Of a stretch of 64,000 nucleotides of DNA, positions 1-13,638 are shown piece after piece; positions within the stretch are counted from its first letter, which is position 1, and every line of letters starts with the position of its first letter. The notes below the pieces were generated by a model, which was given only the letters and a program-made list of their open reading frames with translations, was not told where the DNA came from and ran no database searches. The DNA is taken from NCBI RefSeq assembly GCF_932526225.1, contig NC_064047.1:9847494-9911493 (forward strand). Direction: 5' to 3'. Both the position numbers and the translations under genes were made by a program. The stretch comes from Nematostella vectensis. Taxonomy: Eukaryota; Cnidaria; Anthozoa; Actiniaria; Edwardsiidae.

Positions 1-1484
1 GAAACCACAATGACGCCCTACTGATTCCCTTATTATCCTATGCAATACCAACAATATCCACAATGACAATTACCAGTCGCTAAATCAAAACATTGAGCGA
101 CAAACAAAGCCTGTGGTTTATAGATTCAGCACAAAGCTAAAGTCTTTGACACTCTCTCGGCTTTAGAAAGCTTCAATTACGACGTCTCTTGATTTCTGGA
201 CATTTTCGTCAAATATTTGCTACTGTTTTTCAACTCTTTTTCATGAGAGGTTTTATACTCTTAATAATAATCGGCTAATATTTTGCCTTCTTTTATTAAA
301 TTTTATATTCTATTTCTCTAACTCCATTTGATATTTTAATGAAACATATATCGAGTAACGATACCAAATCTCTGGCCTTCACTCTTCTTTTTTATAAGCT
401 CTCGAGACGTTCCTTAAAAATAGTCTTCGGTGTCAAGCCAGTTCTGTGACTGTGTTTATCATTCCATCTAATGTTTTGCTTGCCTTTGTTTTGCTTTTGT
501 ATTTTTCTCTCAGATTTTCGGATCCTAAAAAATACTTCAAATTTGACCGTACAAAAAAGTCTTTTTTCTTACTCACTATTCCCGGTATAGGCCTTTGAAA
601 CAGTATCAATGGCTGAGAAGGCGTATAAATGCTTTCTTTTGTTTCTTTGTTTGTTTTAGTTTTGCATAACAATTTAATAACATAATTGCCAAATTATCCA
701 ATGTGTTGTTACATGGAGTCTGGCAATTAGAGATATCGAAAATTAAATTTCTTCTTTCACACCATTGGAACTTCTAATAATTAACAAGACTTTTTAAGAA
801 TAATCGTTATGTTAAGGCTTACATGACGTTATATCTATAATATTTCTTTGATGATTGATAGGCGGAATTTTAGTGAATCTTTTTGTCCTCCCAAGGGCGC
901 CGATGATTGCAAATAATAATTCAGTAATGAGAGGGTTTGTAACTAAACCATAATCCTTCAAATTGATCCTCTTTTACTTTCAAACATCAAGCAACAACAG
1001 CAAAATAGCATTTTGATATAAATTTCCTTGATTTGGTAATGAAGAAAAGTGAATGATTATATTACTAATGTCACGGTGTTTTTAAATTTTTAATATTAGT
1101 TAAAACTTTTTTGTCAATTCGGACGCTGGGACTATTTTGAATTGAATTTTTTGAATTAATTAATGATAGTTATTTTTGTTATGGTCTCTTGTCTTTTTAT
1201 CGCCATCGCATTAGAATTCACGAGTTTCGTCGGCAAGCAACGGTCTTTTAACAGTTGTGGCTAAACTTAAACCAATAGGGGGCCTAGGACGGTTCTGTTG
1301 GGCACGCCACACTTTATTGTTCCTTCCGCTAATTTCAGCTCTTTCAGTTTTAACAGCTTGCTTGTTTTTTTGTAAATAATCCTTAAGCCGTAAATAACAT
1401 AGACCATGGATTCCGAAAAAAACGTTGGATACATTAGTTTATAGCTTTAAATGCTTTGATAAAGGTAAATATATTCCTGTTGTA
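1..1484. other. Intergenic, nothing recognised
   Basis: AT-rich DNA with no convincing reading frame, RNA gene or tandem repeat. The longest open frame (about 79 codons on the minus strand near 433-672) has low-complexity Lys/Thr content, no recognisable domain and no splice context. Confidence 0.6.
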
Positions 1485-1797
1485 CACTCTTTTTAATAAG
1501 AACCTTTTATAAGTACTTCCAGCTTGATGTCTCACCAAATTTAAAGAACATGCCAAGGCTCAGATAGCAGAAAAATGCTTCTTTTTTTAGTCCTGATGCG
1601 TTCTATATCAAATTGTGCTCAGAGTAACAACCAAAATCATTAGGGTAATTCTCTTCCTAATAATTCTTGGGTATTATATTCTTATATACACTAAATTTAA
1701 GAACATCGTTAAGGACATATTCAGCCTTAAATTGTCCCAAAAATAAGAAACGGCCCAGCCTCAACTGAAAATTAGACGTTCTTATAAAAAAAGAGTG
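1485..1797. mobile_element. MITE with TA-flanked inverted repeats (family D, copy 1)
   Basis: The left end reads TACACTCTTTTTAATAAGAAC and the right end is its near-perfect inverse (GTTCTTATAAAAAAAGAGTGTA). Both are bounded by TA, as expected for a Tc1/mariner-type target duplication. The ~313-bp interior has no coding capacity. A diverged second copy lies in intron 1 of the TRPA1-like gene (about 34604-34940) and shares the interior (CAGCCTTAAA, CCAAAAATAAGAA). Superfamily assignment is inference from the TA flanks and terminal CACT. Confidence 0.75.
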
Positions 1798-1799
1798 TA

Positions 1800-4450
1800 C
1801 ATAACTAGCTGCATGGATCTAATACCAGGGAAAGTCACTCGAATTATTAACTAAGAAAAAGCCTATCCCCGATCCCTCCCTCTCGTTACCCCCTCTTGGC
1901 CAAACACCTTGGAAGTCTCTTATATCAGCTGCATGGGTCTATTATCCATTCCGTCTATCACATTGACTGAGCAAGGCTACTTTCGTGACTAGCATTAATG
2001 CTACTCTGCGTGTTTCTGATGGGACTCAGAGGGGGTGCTAGGAGCAATGCTGCGTTAAGGCTTTTAAACACTGACCATCACGTCACAACACTGTTAGAAG
2101 TCTCAATATTAGAGTGTTGATTAAAAGACTTAGACTCACACCTGTATGCAATAGATTTATTTATTCCTTTCGAGAATTGGTTATATAACTTTTTCTATCA
2201 CTCGGGAAATGTTGTTCGCGGTAGTTCATGAAGAATAAGTTAGGATGATGAGTTGTTAATCATAAAGACTAAGACTTGCAGTTAAGAACTGTTGATTAAA
2301 GTAGCATTAAATGGATGATAAAAACAAACGAATTAGATAGCACTTCGTTTGAATGCTGTAGATTTTGACATTGTTTCCAACTTAAAGATATTCACAAACT
2401 GTTAGGAAGATGTTAAAAACAGCCAATTATTAACTGCAAAATACAGCTGGCAATGATTGTTTTCACCTAAAAATTTATGGAAACTGAATGGGAACGCGCC
2501 AAAGTATTTGAAAATGCCACATGTGTTTTTTAGTATGGAAACTATTACCAAATGGTTTATGATATACACATATTTTTGTTGACTATAAGAAATATGGAAA
2601 ATGGACTAAAATGACAAATGCTTTACACTACTATTTAGACAATACAAGCCTTGTATCTGTTTATGGCTTTCTCAGTGAGGCTACTTAGGTTTCCAGTGAG
2701 GCCTATGTAGTGAATGCAAGCACATTTAACAAATTAAAACAAAATTGTTAGCCAAACCTTGTTCAATTTTCCATTTTCTTATTGTCAAACTTAATTTAAA
2801 TAGGTGCATGCTTATATCGCAGATAGACGAGACGAAATTGCCTTTCGATGGACAATGGGAGAAGTGGATGTTACGAAATAAAAGAGGATGTTCCCGTTGT
2901 CTTATAAATCCAACTTAATCTACATTGTAGTGCCTACCCCCTAGCCCTTGCTCTGTCTTCACATGAATTTGCTTCAAAATGTCAAAATATAGTATACAGA
3001 ACTCTACTAAGAATACTACGAGACCCCATCCACTTTAATTCGAAATTCTAGATCAAGTCATAGGTCAATGGTCACTGGTGTGTTTACTTTTAGACGACTT
3101 CAAACCCTTTAGAGCCAAATTATTTTTTTTTTCGAAATGACCTATAATCCGTGACGCGGCCACTTTGAGAAAAATCCGAGCAAAATGAAAACTGTTTGTT
3201 TTCGTTGGTCTAAAAAGGGCTCAATGGGTGACATGAATAGTCCTTATTATCAGTATAACATATACAAGTCACTGTTCTCCAATTCTTTATGTCTCTGTTT
3301 GTATACTTGCCGATGTGTGATATCACACCATGGCAATCTTTCGATAGCATTACAAACGAACCCAAACCAATGAATGATTCTAGCTTTGGAAGCTGTCAAA
3401 GAACCTTACACATTTTGACTTACTTATTCAAATTTCCAAGCCTACAGTAAATATTAATCCCCGGCCCTATGTCAACTGTTGTCGAATGGTCCATCAATCG
3501 CTCGGCTTGATTTTAAACCTTGAATGATTCTCCGACAAAATGATAACAACCTTTTGAAAAACTATATATTTTTCAGCTCGAAGTGGACTTGTATTAAGTC
3601 GGGGTTTTTTTTGTAGTACAAACATAATCTCAAGGTGTTAATCCTTGTGTTTGCTTTTATTACAGGGCTGGGGCTGAAACATGGGTATAATATAAGAGCT
3701 GGTATCAAGATGAATTGAGAAGTGTGAAATACAACATATTCGTGATATATGAATGGGTCCTTTATTGTGCTCGACCTATGAATCACTAGTATACTCGTTT
3801 AAAATTCATAAATTGTGAGCTTGGAGAAAAAGGATGATGTATGAATTATAATAATAATACCTATTTGTCTAAGAAAATCAAGATCGAAAACTATTTTTTT
3901 ATTCGCCTGCGTAAATTTTAAAGCATAAATTCATAATTTTGTAGGGGCATGAAATTTGTATATACTCAGTTACAAATGTATGAAGTATGGTTCGAGAACG
4001 TTTAGATTTACCCAAATCCTTAAAATTCGAAGAAAATATATAAAATATTCTACAAATACTGGAATAGTATTCTATCGTTAATCTTTAGTTAAATTCCTTA
4101 TTTCATTAAAATTCTAATATCTGGTCCTAGAGTTAATATGGGTTCCATGGTAATAGGCAAACTTTATACGCGCGTTCTGACGCTAATCGGCTTACGTTAA
4201 CCCTCGTTCATGTTTTATACCCCAACTGCATTTAAACAACCTATACCTTACACGATATACCTCTCTTACTCGATTTCTAGACTAAGTCTTTGTAAAAATT
4301 GTACAACGCTTTTTTTATGTAAAAGCGTATATGTAAAATCCTTTAAGAACTGCAAATAATAAGTTCTAGCTATGTTTTTGTACCTTATACACTTCAAATC
4401 GATATTACTTTTGCGGTCGTTTTAAAGAGATACTAATCCAACCACGAATT
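1800..4450. other. Intergenic, nothing recognised
   Basis: AT-rich, non-repetitive on inspection. Only short open frames (60-75 codons) with no domain, no codon-like bias and no splice-site pairing. No RNA gene recognised. Confidence 0.55.
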
Positions 4451-4452
4451 TC

Positions 4453-5172
4453 TCAGGTTTCTCGGATGGGCAGAAAATCCTTTTTCTCTTTTTTACCTTT
4501 GTAAAGTTTCGTCGCCATCATTTTATCCATGTTCAAGGAAGGCCTTGAGATTCGCAATTTTTTCTTTAAGTTTCCTCGAGTGGATTTACACCGTTTCCGA
4601 ACAGACTCCGTTTCGCATTCATTAAAACCTAGCTGGGTTTTCCTTTGACATAACTCCAGCGGAGCGATTGGCCGGTGAATTTTTCCCACTGCAGTCCGTT
4701 TCATTGAGCTCGCTCTTAGAAATAATTCCCTTAACTCTTCCTCACTAGAACTGGAAAATTCGATTCCTTCGTCGTTGCGTTTCCGCAAAAATCGAATTTC
4801 AGGCAACGGATTTGGTGCACTTCGTGGCTCTTTGATCGGTAGTATCTTAGTTACTGGGTCATCTTTTTGTCTCGGTTGGTTGAAGCTCGAGCTAGCGGCC
4901 GCAAGCTCAGAGATGCGAGGCTTCAAGGCGCGAAACTCTGTTGTAAGGCCCGCACGGGTTCTCAAAACACTCTCTGTTTTTTCGCAATCATTGATCTCCG
5001 CGCTTCCATCGCAGTAAACGACTGTTTTCATGCAAGGGGGCAGCCTAGATATACTCTTGTAGGCACTATGATGCCTGACAAAGCACTCGTCTTTGTAAAT
5101 ACCATCGTCTAAGCGCTGAGATCTCAGCTTCTCTGAGAGTGATTCGATATAACCCACATCGGCGAGCATCAT
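4453..5172 (-). CDS. Uncharacterised 239-residue protein, apparently intronless
   Basis: An uninterrupted frame of 239 codons in a locally more GC- and CpG-rich patch than its surroundings, which argues against chance. It starts at tandem ATG codons with A at -3. I recognise no family. Visible features: an N-terminal stretch with several Cys (residues about 30-63), an acidic-serine block (SSSSEEELREL, about 140-150) followed by a basic stretch, and a Lys/Arg-rich C-terminal third (KRCKSTRGNLKKKLR, about 193-207) resembling a nuclear-localisation signal. No signal peptide or membrane segment is seen. No neighbouring exon with matching splice phase was found, so it may be a single-exon gene, or one large exon of a gene whose other parts I missed. 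Function unknown; a small basic nuclear protein is only a guess. Confidence 0.55.
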   Translation of the reverse strand: MMLADVGYIESLSEKLRSQRLDDGIYKDECFVRHHSAYKSISRLPPCMKTVVYCDGSAEINDCEKTESVLRTRAGLTTEFRALKPRISELAAASSSFNQPRQKDDPVTKILPIKEPRSAPNPLPEIRFLRKRNDEGIEFSSSSEEELRELFLRASSMKRTAVGKIHRPIAPLELCQRKTQLGFNECETESVRKRCKSTRGNLKKKLRISRPSLNMDKMMATKLYKGKKEKKDFLPIRET

Positions 5173-5259
5173 AATATTCGCACCGATTCACTTTCTCGAC
5201 CCCAAGTGAGCTGTGCGTTCTTCCTAGCTCACCATACCTCTCGGCCCCTTGCACCGCTC

Positions 5260-8220
5260 ACCTAATGCATCTCTAGTGTATAATGGTCCCAGTGGGATGG
5301 CTCATAGGCTATAGCATGTTGTTTCCTTATTGTGGGAGACACAATCATAGTATTTACGTTGAATGGGAAGCGGACGAGTAATGGGCGAGTTACTACGCTC
5401 TGATTGGCTAGCTGTCATCGGCTATCATATCCTCCAATTATAGCTGACCTAATGAACATTCATTATTCATGTCATCACTTTGATTTTATTGCTTTTTCTA
5501 GAATTTCTTAAACCCCAATAAAAGTGTCAACGAAGTTGCAACACAACATTCTGTATCCTTAAAGCAAAACACGGCTCAATGGACGTGTAAAACCTAGCAA
5601 AGATTTTTGGCGCCATGTCGGTAGTTCTACAGGAAGTAGCAAGGCTATTGGTAGAATCACATCGATCAACCGTCATAAAACTTTAGTTTTTTTAGCGGCA
5701 ATTAATGGTCCGCTGTTTTCGCAAGCGATTCGAGTAAAATCGCTCATAAATAATATTTCCGGGTTTTTTACGCACTGTTTTGTGAGATTTCTTGCAAGAG
5801 TTTCTTCTCATGATAGCTACCTTTTGCTCTAGATATTTTATTTTTAGCTTTTTTGAACTTAGAACAAAATATATAATATAGAGGTTTTTGCGATTTCCCA
5901 ATTGCTTTTTGGTAAAATATTTAAAGGTATCCCATTCAATTGATAAGAACCACATGATTTTATTAAAGTAAACTACAATTCATCTACAGTCCACACTTTC
6001 AATGATACGAGTTTAGTCCTTATTTTAGAATTGTTTTTCTATACATGCTTTAATTTAGCCAAAACATGTTTATACCAAACATTTTATGAACGAGCTATAA
6101 AGAAAATGGGTTTTTTTTAAATATACTTTCAGTCACGTTCGTCAATTCAATCTAGCGTATGTTTCTCCGTACGTGCCCGTCTATTTAGAAAAAAAAAAAC
6201 ATTCTCATAGAATATTCAAATATATCTTCATTCATCAAGCACAATCGTATTTTTAAGAGCATTGAGTTGTTACAAGACACGCTTATGCCGTCGCATAAAC
6301 TGGTTGCCTGGGTTACCAGACAGATAGTTTGACGTTTTTTATGTATTTGTATTTGCTAAGAGCTCACGCGCAAAAAAAAAAGGTCACGTTCTCCTCTACA
6401 AACCCCACTAACACCTCTCTAGCTATTTTCTTTATTGTTCTACAAACATTTTTTTCTAGTTTCTACTAACATTTTTTTCTCTAGTTTTCTTTTCAAACTC
6501 GCCTTATTTCCTATTATATTGCCGTGTTTGTATTTCTTTAGATCAAAAGGAGTAAAGAAACTCATGCCGACTTGTGTGGCTTATTTGAATATTCCATTAT
6601 CTATGACTATCGTTTTTTTATGGTGGGACGGTAGGTTGTCTACTGAAATGAAAATCTTATTTCAGAGGCAGGTCCAAGGGCGGTTCTGGGGGGCGGTACA
6701 CCCCCTTAGAGTTTTAAGAAGAATGACTGTTTGGGAGCTTATCCTCCTGCCATTTATATTCTTCTATATGATGCTCATCCCCCCCCCCCCCCCCTGGGGT
6801 GATGCCCGCTCTTCAAGGAACCTTATTTCCGCCACAGCATCACGCATCATGCAGTGTTTGGTTTGAATTTATACAGCATTTAGTAACCCTTTAAAAAAGG
6901 CTTTGGATCCAGCCTGCTTTGTACTTATATGGGGTTTTGCTTTGAATATTAAAAAATGAAATGAAGTCGTTTTATTGTGAGATGCATTTAAAACTAGAAC
7001 CATTCAAGTGGATTGATTTTACTAAAAGAATCATCAAACAGCACAGTCATAGCACCAAGAGCTCGCGGCTCATTGAATAAAGATATAATGCACAAATAAC
7101 TTTAATTATCTATAAAAGTCTTTCCTGCACGGCTTGTGTGCGTCACGGATCTTTAGCTGTCGCAAAAATGAAATTCAACGCAATCGATACCTTTGCGGTA
7201 TTAAAGTTTGCAGTCGCTAGCAAACTAAAATGTCAAATTCCAATTAAATTTGATCCATCCTAGATAAAAGCAGCTGCATTCTATTTTTACTGCGGGTTTC
7301 AATATCCTGCAGCAATTTCTGCCAATTATTTCCAACAGCTAACTCGCCTTCTGGCTTCTGTCATTCAAAAGCCTTGAAGAGGATTCATTTGCTAGCACTA
7401 AAATGGCTTCCAATCACGCCATATCTCCACAAGGCGCTGACTCGTCAAAAAGTGAAGCCAAAAAAAACTGTTTAAAATTATTTAGGAGAGTTCGCAGAAT
7501 ATTTAAAAACGCTGTAAAAATAAAAATAATCTTTAGTTAATATTTTTTCTCAAAATATTTATAATATAAAATAACCAAAACGAGTGTGACGTAAGTCGGC
7601 TCTAGAGTCTTAAAGAATGTCAGCGGCGTTTTTTAGAAAGCAGATTGCGATCACAACTAGAACTGCAGGGTAATTTTGAAAATGGCTCTTTTATCTTTCT
7701 CCGAATGCCTACAAACATACATTAACATAAACCTTAAGGCTTGCTTGCTTGGTTATGTAAATTTCAAAGTGCTTTTATGTCCTCTATATAGACCCAATTT
7801 GCAACCAATTTTACGTTATGCTTAATGGTTTTGAGAAAATTTTGACAACAATGCTAAACTAAGATTGACTTGCCCTTTCTCATCAAATATAGAATACTTT
7901 GAACTCAAGTAGGTCAACAATTTACTGGGTTTATTTGAATAAAGTGAAAACTGTTGGGCATTTAGTACATTAAGCACATTTCCCGGGTGTCGGGCATATA
8001 GCCACTTCGAAATACTAAACCAGCACGCGATAGGAAAGTTTAAGTGATGTGTTGTTTAATGGTGTTTGTTTTAAACAAAGACGACTTAAGTTTAATCTTT
8101 TAGCATCGCAAAAACAAATGGTAAAAGAAACGCGTGTACGGATGTCTGTAGTCAGTAACATGGCTTCAAAAGCCAGGATAATATGCAATTAGGCACATAC
8201 ACTAAACAAAACATAACTAT
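5260..8220. other. Intergenic, mostly featureless
   Basis: No gene recognised. It contains homopolymer C (6779-6794) and a stretch (about 7338-7430: CTTCTGTCATTCAAAAGCC and following) that resembles 16390-16490, so a dispersed repeat is present. The open frames at 5692-5955 (-) and 6435-6866 (+) are AT-driven or run through poly-C and look like chance. Confidence 0.5.
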
Positions 8221-8291
8221 CACTAAATATTGAACACTGAATATTGAACACTGAATATTGAACACTAAATATTGAACACTGAATATTGAAC
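8221..8291. repeat. 14-bp tandem repeat
   Basis: About five copies of AATATTGAACACTG, with A/G variants (CTAAATATTG/CTGAATATTG). It sits directly beside a larger 24-bp array. Confidence 0.9.
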
Positions 8292-8339
8292 ATCGTCGTG
8301 TGCAGCGTGTACCAAGGGGCGATCGCAATGAGCGCACGC

Positions 8340-9170
8340 ACCCCCTCCCCCTAACGCTGCCATCACCCCTACCCCTAACACTGCCATCATCCCTCCTACT
8401 AACACTGCGATCACCCTTACCCCTATCACTGCCATCATCCCTACCCCTAACACTGCAATCACCCCTACCCCTATCACTGCCATCACCCCTACCCCTAACA
8501 CTGCCATCATCGCTCCCCCTAACACTGCAATCACCCCTACCCCTATCACTGCCATCACCCCTACCCCTAACACTGCCATCATCGCTCCCCCTAACACTGC
8601 AATCACCCCTACCCCTATCACTGCCATCATCCCTACCCCTAACACTGCCATCATCTCTCCCCCTAACACTGCCATCACCCCTACCCCTATCACTGCCATC
8701 ACCCCTACCCCTATCACTGCCATCACCCCTACCCCTAACACTGCCACCACCCCTACCCCTAACGCTGCCACAACCCCTACCCCTAACACTGCCATCACCC
8801 CTACCCCTAACACTGCCATCACCCCTACCCCTAACGCTGCCACAACCCCTACCCCTATCACTGCCATCACCCCTACCCCTAACGCTGCCACAACCCCTCC
8901 CCCTATCACTGCCATCACCCCTACCCCTAACACTGCCATCATCCCTACCCCTATCACTGCCATCACCCCTACCCCTATCACTGCCATCATCCCTACCCCT
9001 ATCACTGCCATCATCCCTCCCCCCTATCACTGCCATCACCCCTACCCCTATCACTGCCACCACCCCTACCCCTAACGCTGCCACCACCCCTACCCCTAAC
9101 ACTGCCATCACCCCTACCCCTAACACTGCCATAACCCCTACCCCTAACACTGCCATCACCCCTTCTCCTA
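8340..9170. repeat. 24-bp GC-rich minisatellite (about 34 copies)
   Basis: Tandem units of 24 bp built on ACCCCTACCCCTAACACTGC plus CATC, with point variants (TATCACTGCC, AACGCTGCC, GCTCCCCC). Because 24 is divisible by three, every frame on both strands stays open, producing long periodic frames (LTLPSPLP-type on plus, VMAVLGVG and GDGSVRGR types on minus). These are artefacts of the repeat, not genes. Confidence 0.95.
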
Positions 9171-9353
9171 CGCTGACAACAAAGTTATTTTCTTGATGAG
9201 AAATCGCCTAATCAAGGACATCTTCATCGTTTATCTATGGCTGTACACATCCCCCCGCTTGTGTCGCGGTCTTAGCAGTTTGCGGCTTTCAAGCTAGCTC
9301 ATCCGTCACATATGAACTGATGATAATAAACATACAACTATTCCAAACAACGA

Positions 9354-9573
9354 TGCACTCGATAATCAATGTATCGTAACCCGAGGTGCATTATGGGTAG
9401 TGTATAAACGGCTGAATCCTTGTATCCGAAATACATACAAATGTTCATAGGAACATGAACAAGAATTCTACAGCTTTTGAAGCATGGATTTGTGACTTAC
9501 TTACGCTTATTTGCGTATTTATTTGATACCCATGAGGCACTGCGGGTTACGATACACAGATTCTCCGAGTGCA
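9354..9573. mobile_element. Short inverted-repeat element (MITE-like)
   Basis: Left arm contains TGCACTCGATAATC then TGTATCGTAACCCG and a further match through ATGGGTA. The right arm is the inverse (TACCCATGAGGCACTGCGGG, GTTACGATACA, CGAGTGCA). Arms are about 50 bp, total about 220 bp, with no coding content. No clear target-site duplication seen. Confidence 0.75.
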
Positions 9574-9574
9574 A

Positions 9575-10158
9575 CCTATTTTGAAATAGCTGTATGATAC
9601 GTCTCTTGTTTCACAGCTTTTCACATCTATCCATCCGTTTCTCCCTCCGCAAAACTTGTACTGTGAGTCTTTTCTTTTTATAGTGATATTAGAGAGTTTC
9701 ATTATAAAACCAGCATTAGAATCGGCTGTAAGTAAAGCCTAAAAGTGTATATTCATTACCATCCCTTCATCTTTGAACATGGTTCCAGATTATAATGTCT
9801 CTCAAAAGCAGGAGCAAGGCTCTTGCCACTCACCTCCCCTGACGGGCAAGATATGTCATATTTATCTCGTCCCCGACGAGACGAAGTCGTTTTCCAATGT
9901 CGCGGCATGTAGCATGTCGAATATCTGATAGATCGGTTATCGATTCTTGTCGCGTACGACATGTCGTTTCGATTCTCTGACAGTAACTGTGATCTTCAGG
10001 CATAGGTTTTTCTTCTTCAAGAGTTGCCTGAGCTCATCGTAAGTAGTTGAATTTGGAAGTTTACGTAGCTTGTTCTAGCTGAAAGGAAAAAGGTTCGTTG
10101 AGTCAAAGCGAGGCGTGTTTCTTTTTATTTATTTATTATAATAATAAATTATCATTAC
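9575..10158. other. Intergenic, nothing recognised
   Basis: No gene, RNA or repeat recognised between the inverted-repeat element and the TTA microsatellite. The 68-codon minus frame at 9756-9962 has no family resemblance. Confidence 0.5.
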
Positions 10159-10348
<190 letters not shown>

Positions 10349-10349
10349 A

Positions 10350-12768
10350 CAATAACTTTATTTGGAGGATTCTCTTTTTGAGTAAGTCCTTTTTCATTTT
10401 TGAAATATTAAATAATGCACTTAGCTATTTAAAAAGTGCTTCCAATTCTTAAACAAATAAAAGTGTTGAATCTTTAAACTCTTTGAGGACATGCCTTCTT
10501 TCTCGCGAAGGGGGGGCTTATTGTCGATTTTTAAAGGTAATTAATAAGAAAGAAAAAAAAATAAGGTATTGCAAATAATTTGTTTGAAACAAATACAAGT
10601 ACTTGTTTTTTTCTTTCTGTCACCAATTTTTAATGATATATATAAGTCCTGCTCTGTTGTGCTTACAATTCTTACAATATTTGTTTAATCTGTAGATTCT
10701 CGAGTATTGATAAGAAGGAATCGGGGCAAAACTACAAACTCCCTCACTTACGCTTGTTAAAAAAAGCCATACGAGACGATTAAGGATAAAATACAGGCTT
10801 AGAAAATAAGAGATAAAAAAAATTGTATTTTGATACCTTAACAAATCAATCAAAAGCAGAAGCTTTTCTTATCTTTCCCAAACTATTTTATTCACGCTTT
10901 TCTCCGCCCCTTATTAGGCTTTCTCCTTTCTTAATTTTTTCATAGTCGCTTTTTAAAAGTATCATACCTGAGATTGAAAGCCGATCTTGAATTCAAATTC
11001 AATCTGTTTCGTTCCCGTTGTTCTTACTTGCTGATGCGTGTTAATACTAAATTCTAATGAGCACAGCATAAACTTATCTGTCCCAATGTCATGGTTATTC
11101 ATATAATGGTGCGCAATTTCTTAATTATTAATGTGCGCCATTATTGGTCTAATTGCCATTCAAGGCGAGAAAGAGGCGTAAAACGCACGCGATCTTGAAT
11201 GCTGTTAACCTGTTAACAATTCTGAGCCCATGTTACCAAGTTGAAATATAACTAACCGTAAACTACCCCCCAAAAATGTTTACACTTTTCGTTTTTAGTA
11301 AAAACTATCGAATGTATCAAACTTGTTTTTTAAATCTAAATTTCTATATCTTATCTACTGATATACCAATATCTTATCTCTTTATTTAAATAATGTGCTC
11401 CTGTTAAACATTTCGTGTTTTGTTCTGGATGTAAATCTCTTTTTGTTTGGCAAAAAAAACTATTTATTTTACGAGCAAACCTGACAACGGCTTGCTATAA
11501 AATATTCGCCAGTTCTTTTAGTTCTTGGCTGTGCGTGCAGTCGTAGTAAATGCGTGTTGAAAGTTTCACAGTCAATCTTCGTGTCAAAAGCTGTTAAGAG
11601 GCGGTTCTATTCAATTAGCACATCTTTGTATGATAACTGTTATCTGTTTCGTGAATTAGAACGGTTTTTTAGATGAACGGCATAGCACGTTTTGTCGCTT
11701 AGCGATAAGCTGTGAAAGACATTTCTCGAGTGATTTCAATTGATACGAAAGAACCGGGGTAGGAGAAGCGAATAGTGGTAGATAGCATGGTTTCGATCAA
11801 TATGTCGGTATCGCCATTTTTTCATAGACCAGGCAGTATATGGGAAGAAAGCGATTTAAAAAATGTCAATCAGCATCTGCTTTGTATTTGTTTACGTTTA
11901 AAACTTCAACGTTCGATTTGCACGAAAAGTTCCTCAATCTCCGACACTTGAGCAAAAATGTTTAATTGAAGTTCCTACAGTTATGCGTTTCAGTTTTTGA
12001 GACTTGGTGTTGGGCTGAACGAAATGAAGGAAATAATCAGTGGGGAAAATAAGAGCGAAAGCGACCGTGATAACTGGATCAGAAACGGACGGGGAGGAAT
12101 TGACAATCTAGGGTGACAAGTAGATTTAGGTAGTGAGGTGGCGGGAGCAAAGTGTTTGCAAAAGTAGACAATGCGCTTAGACTATGAAGCCCTCTTACAG
12201 GTTTACTTTAGATGCAAATGTTTAAGTGGATCTTAAGTTTAAAGTTCTCAATTTTCACTCCTAATTGAGTTCCGAAACTTTTTGCTCCATCAGACAAGCC
12301 TGGATTGCCTGCGAGCACAGCGAGTAAAGATATCTGATTATTATTTTCCAATGACCTTGATATCTTAGATTTGCCAACTGTTGCCAAAGAAACACTAGTC
12401 TCTCAAGGCTTCAAATGCATCCAAGAAATATAAATGCAATATTTGTTTCTGGGAGAATGTATATCACGTACACTCTTTGCGACCAAGAAAAAACATTGGA
12501 AGTAAATTGCACTATGTGATTGACCCGATTGGCAAAGCACCGAATATCAGAATAACAGAACGTCTTAATGTTAAACACAAAATTATATTGAAATATAGTC
12601 TAAAACAGGCTAAAATATGTGTAATCTTCGAGCAGAAATACAATAGCCATCTTGACTGTTTTTTTTTTTGTAGAAAACCAATTTTACCCAGAAGCGAGAC
12701 GAATCATACTAGTTATGAAGGTCGTGTCAATCAAAAGTGAACGTCCCTTGCTTAATGGCTAATTTTCT
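10350..12768. other. Intergenic, nothing recognised except a small hairpin
   Basis: AT-rich DNA. A short palindromic segment (ATAATGGTGCGCA about 11104, inverse TGTGCGCCATTAT about 11133) could form a hairpin. No convincing coding frame; 12477-12740 is AT-rich without domain content. Confidence 0.5.
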
Positions 12769-12772
12769 TTAA

Positions 12773-13635
12773 CCCTTTTCAGAAGGGAGGGGGGGGGGGG
12801 GCTCTTAAAGCCCCCTCCGGGAAAATTGCTGTAACTTTTGAACCATAGCAGCTAAGAAGCTAAATCTTGGTGACATTTTCTAAAAACTATCTGCGGACGT
12901 TTTGATGCCATTGACATGACTAGGAGACGCTCCATGTTACCATGGCAACCGTTTTTTTAACACATAGGTTTCCCAAAAACTAAAAAATAATGAATTTATC
13001 ATATTTTGGTCCTGTTTCTAAGATTGAAATGCCTCTTTTGATTATATAAGTTTGTTAAGGTGACAAGTTTCACAACAGCGCTAGAATTTTTTTACCTAAA
13101 TTTTGCTTCTCTCAAAGCTGTTGTTAGAAATGTCACTAGATTTACTAGATAACACTTTAAAAGCTAATATTATGCATTTATCATAACTACGAGCAGTTAT
13201 ACATGCATGTAAATACTTTTTTCTGTAATAATTCAATATATGGCGGATCCAAGATGGCGGAAATTCTTCCAAAAAAAATTGATTACAAACATTGTTATGG
13301 CCTTTTTGCATTCTAAAGCCGTTAAAAGGTTGATTTTGACATATCTAAATGACGCAAAATGATTTCAACCTTATATTTGATAATTTAGGCAATATTTGAA
13401 AGAACAGCTAGACACGTATTTATGACGTCATTGTGGCGTCATAATTGATTCGACCACACCCAAAATAGGGCCCGACGATTCTTTGCATGATGGTGATCAT
13501 TGTCTGTAAGTTTGATGGTCATAGCCTAAGCGGTTCATGAAATACTGAGGGGTGACACTCTTAGCCCCTCCCCCCCCCCCCCCCCCCCACCCTCCCAAGT
13601 CACAGACAGCTCAAAAAAGCCCAGTCTGAATAGGG
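12773..13635. mobile_element. TTAA-flanked non-autonomous DNA transposon, piggyBac-like (family A, copy 1)
   Basis: The left end is TTAA followed by CCCTTTTCAGAAGGG; the right end is the inverse CAGTCTGAATAGGG followed by TTA. TTAA target sites with CCC-starting ends are typical of piggyBac elements, so I infer a non-autonomous derivative. The 863-bp interior has G and C homopolymer runs near the two ends and no transposase. The same ends and subterminal sequences recur, in opposite orientation, at the two edges of the 24058-29763 complex. Its right end is duplicated because the family B element at 13639 inserted exactly there. Confidence 0.75.
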
Positions 13636-13638
13636 TTA

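Noticed and set aside
8340-9170. Interstitial telomere-like array (contains CCCTAAC)
   Set aside because: The unit is 24 bp with TGCCATC and does not contain consecutive TTAGGG/CCCTAA hexamers.
8152-9196. Three long overlapping frames (250-335 codons) on both strands
   Set aside because: They are translations of a 24-bp tandem repeat, whose length keeps every frame open; no non-repetitive domain.
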